Part shown: piece after piece, positions 40,565 through 40,590 of the stretch
Position numbering within the stretch: the first letter of the stretch is position 1
Layout of the letters: each line of letters starts with the position of its first letter
Notes under the pieces: generated by a model
Told to the model about the DNA's origin: nothing
The model's database searches: none
The model's input: the letters and a program-made list of their open reading frames with translations, nothing else
DNA from: Clostridia bacterium
GTDB lineage: Bacteria; Bacillota; Clostridia; Christensenellales; Aristaeellaceae
DNA length: 40,590 nt
Reading direction: 5' to 3'
NCBI GenBank assembly: GCA_017428385.1
Contig: JAFRQX010000016.1
Coordinates: 1-40,590, forward strand
Program-made: the position numbers and the translations under genes

Positions 40565-40590
40565 ATGAAGTATACCACAGTTTACGTTGG
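40565..40590 (+). CDS. IS110-family transposase, N-terminal fragment at contig edge
   Basis: ATG at 40565 begins MKYTTVYVG and runs off the window. It is the same start as the fragment at 25-1. AAAGGAGG lies eight bases upstream. The family is inferred from the nine residues and the structured leader. Confidence 0.6.

Noticed and set aside
1..40590. tRNA, rRNA or CRISPR genes anywhere in the window
   Set aside because: I saw no cloverleaf with a GTTCNANNC arm and CCA-type end, no rRNA core segments, and no long exact direct repeats with unique spacers.

Overview
The window reads as a contig from an anaerobic, gut- or rumen-type member of the Bacillota (class Clostridia). Evidence: Gram-positive style T-box regulation, CUT1 sugar permeases without a local ATPase, a FloA/NfeD pair, strong AGGAGG ribosome sites, GC-rich housekeeping genes, and intergenic spaces crowded with palindromic and 7-nt tandem repeats. 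A Christensenellales/Aristaeella-like lineage is my guess, not a demonstrated placement. The first 140 bases and bases 40450-40589 are perfect inverted copies of one sequence that runs into an ATG encoding MKYTTVYVG, the typical start of an IS110-family transposase. The contig therefore most likely ends where assembly broke at two copies of one insertion sequence.

Layout. 1-1510: IS110 5' end, then a leftward amino-acid-type substrate-binding protein behind a T-box. 1541-1740: repeat island. 1868-4350: HSL-family esterase and convergent purF with its own promoter and leader terminator. 4673-8138: two-component system and a secreted unknown protein. 8678-23916: the core cluster, containing three paralogous lipoproteins (sensor-like N half plus family-1 solute-binding C half), a BspA-like LRR surface protein, two HlyD-type adaptors, a MalF/MalG permease pair and a MacB-type permease lacking an ATPase domain. 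23917-26280: an AT-rich module of two secreted unknowns, ending in a pseudogene scrap of the MacB-type gene. 26285-30713: YdcF-like protein, NAD-dependent epimerase and GH31 alpha-glucosidase. 30703-32874: a tandem duplication carrying two divergent small secreted proteins, each behind a conserved leader with a short ORF. 33284-39985: membrane MutS-like ATPase, nfeD-floA-small membrane protein operon, CorC/HlyC-type transporter, and a MarR repressor with two identical operators.

How the genes may work together. The 8.7-23.9 kb cluster looks like one envelope-associated import, sensing or export assembly: lipoprotein receptors on the cell surface, MalFG-type permeases, and adaptor plus MacB-type permease modules, with ATPases supplied from elsewhere. 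The two AT-rich modules look like independently evolving secreted effectors placed beside conserved genes.

The most unusual sequence-level signal is in the intergenic islands. Several unrelated repeat families keep their loops and flanks but replace hairpin arms in a fully compensated way between copies. These modules occur in a fixed order, bordered by heptanucleotide tandem repeats.
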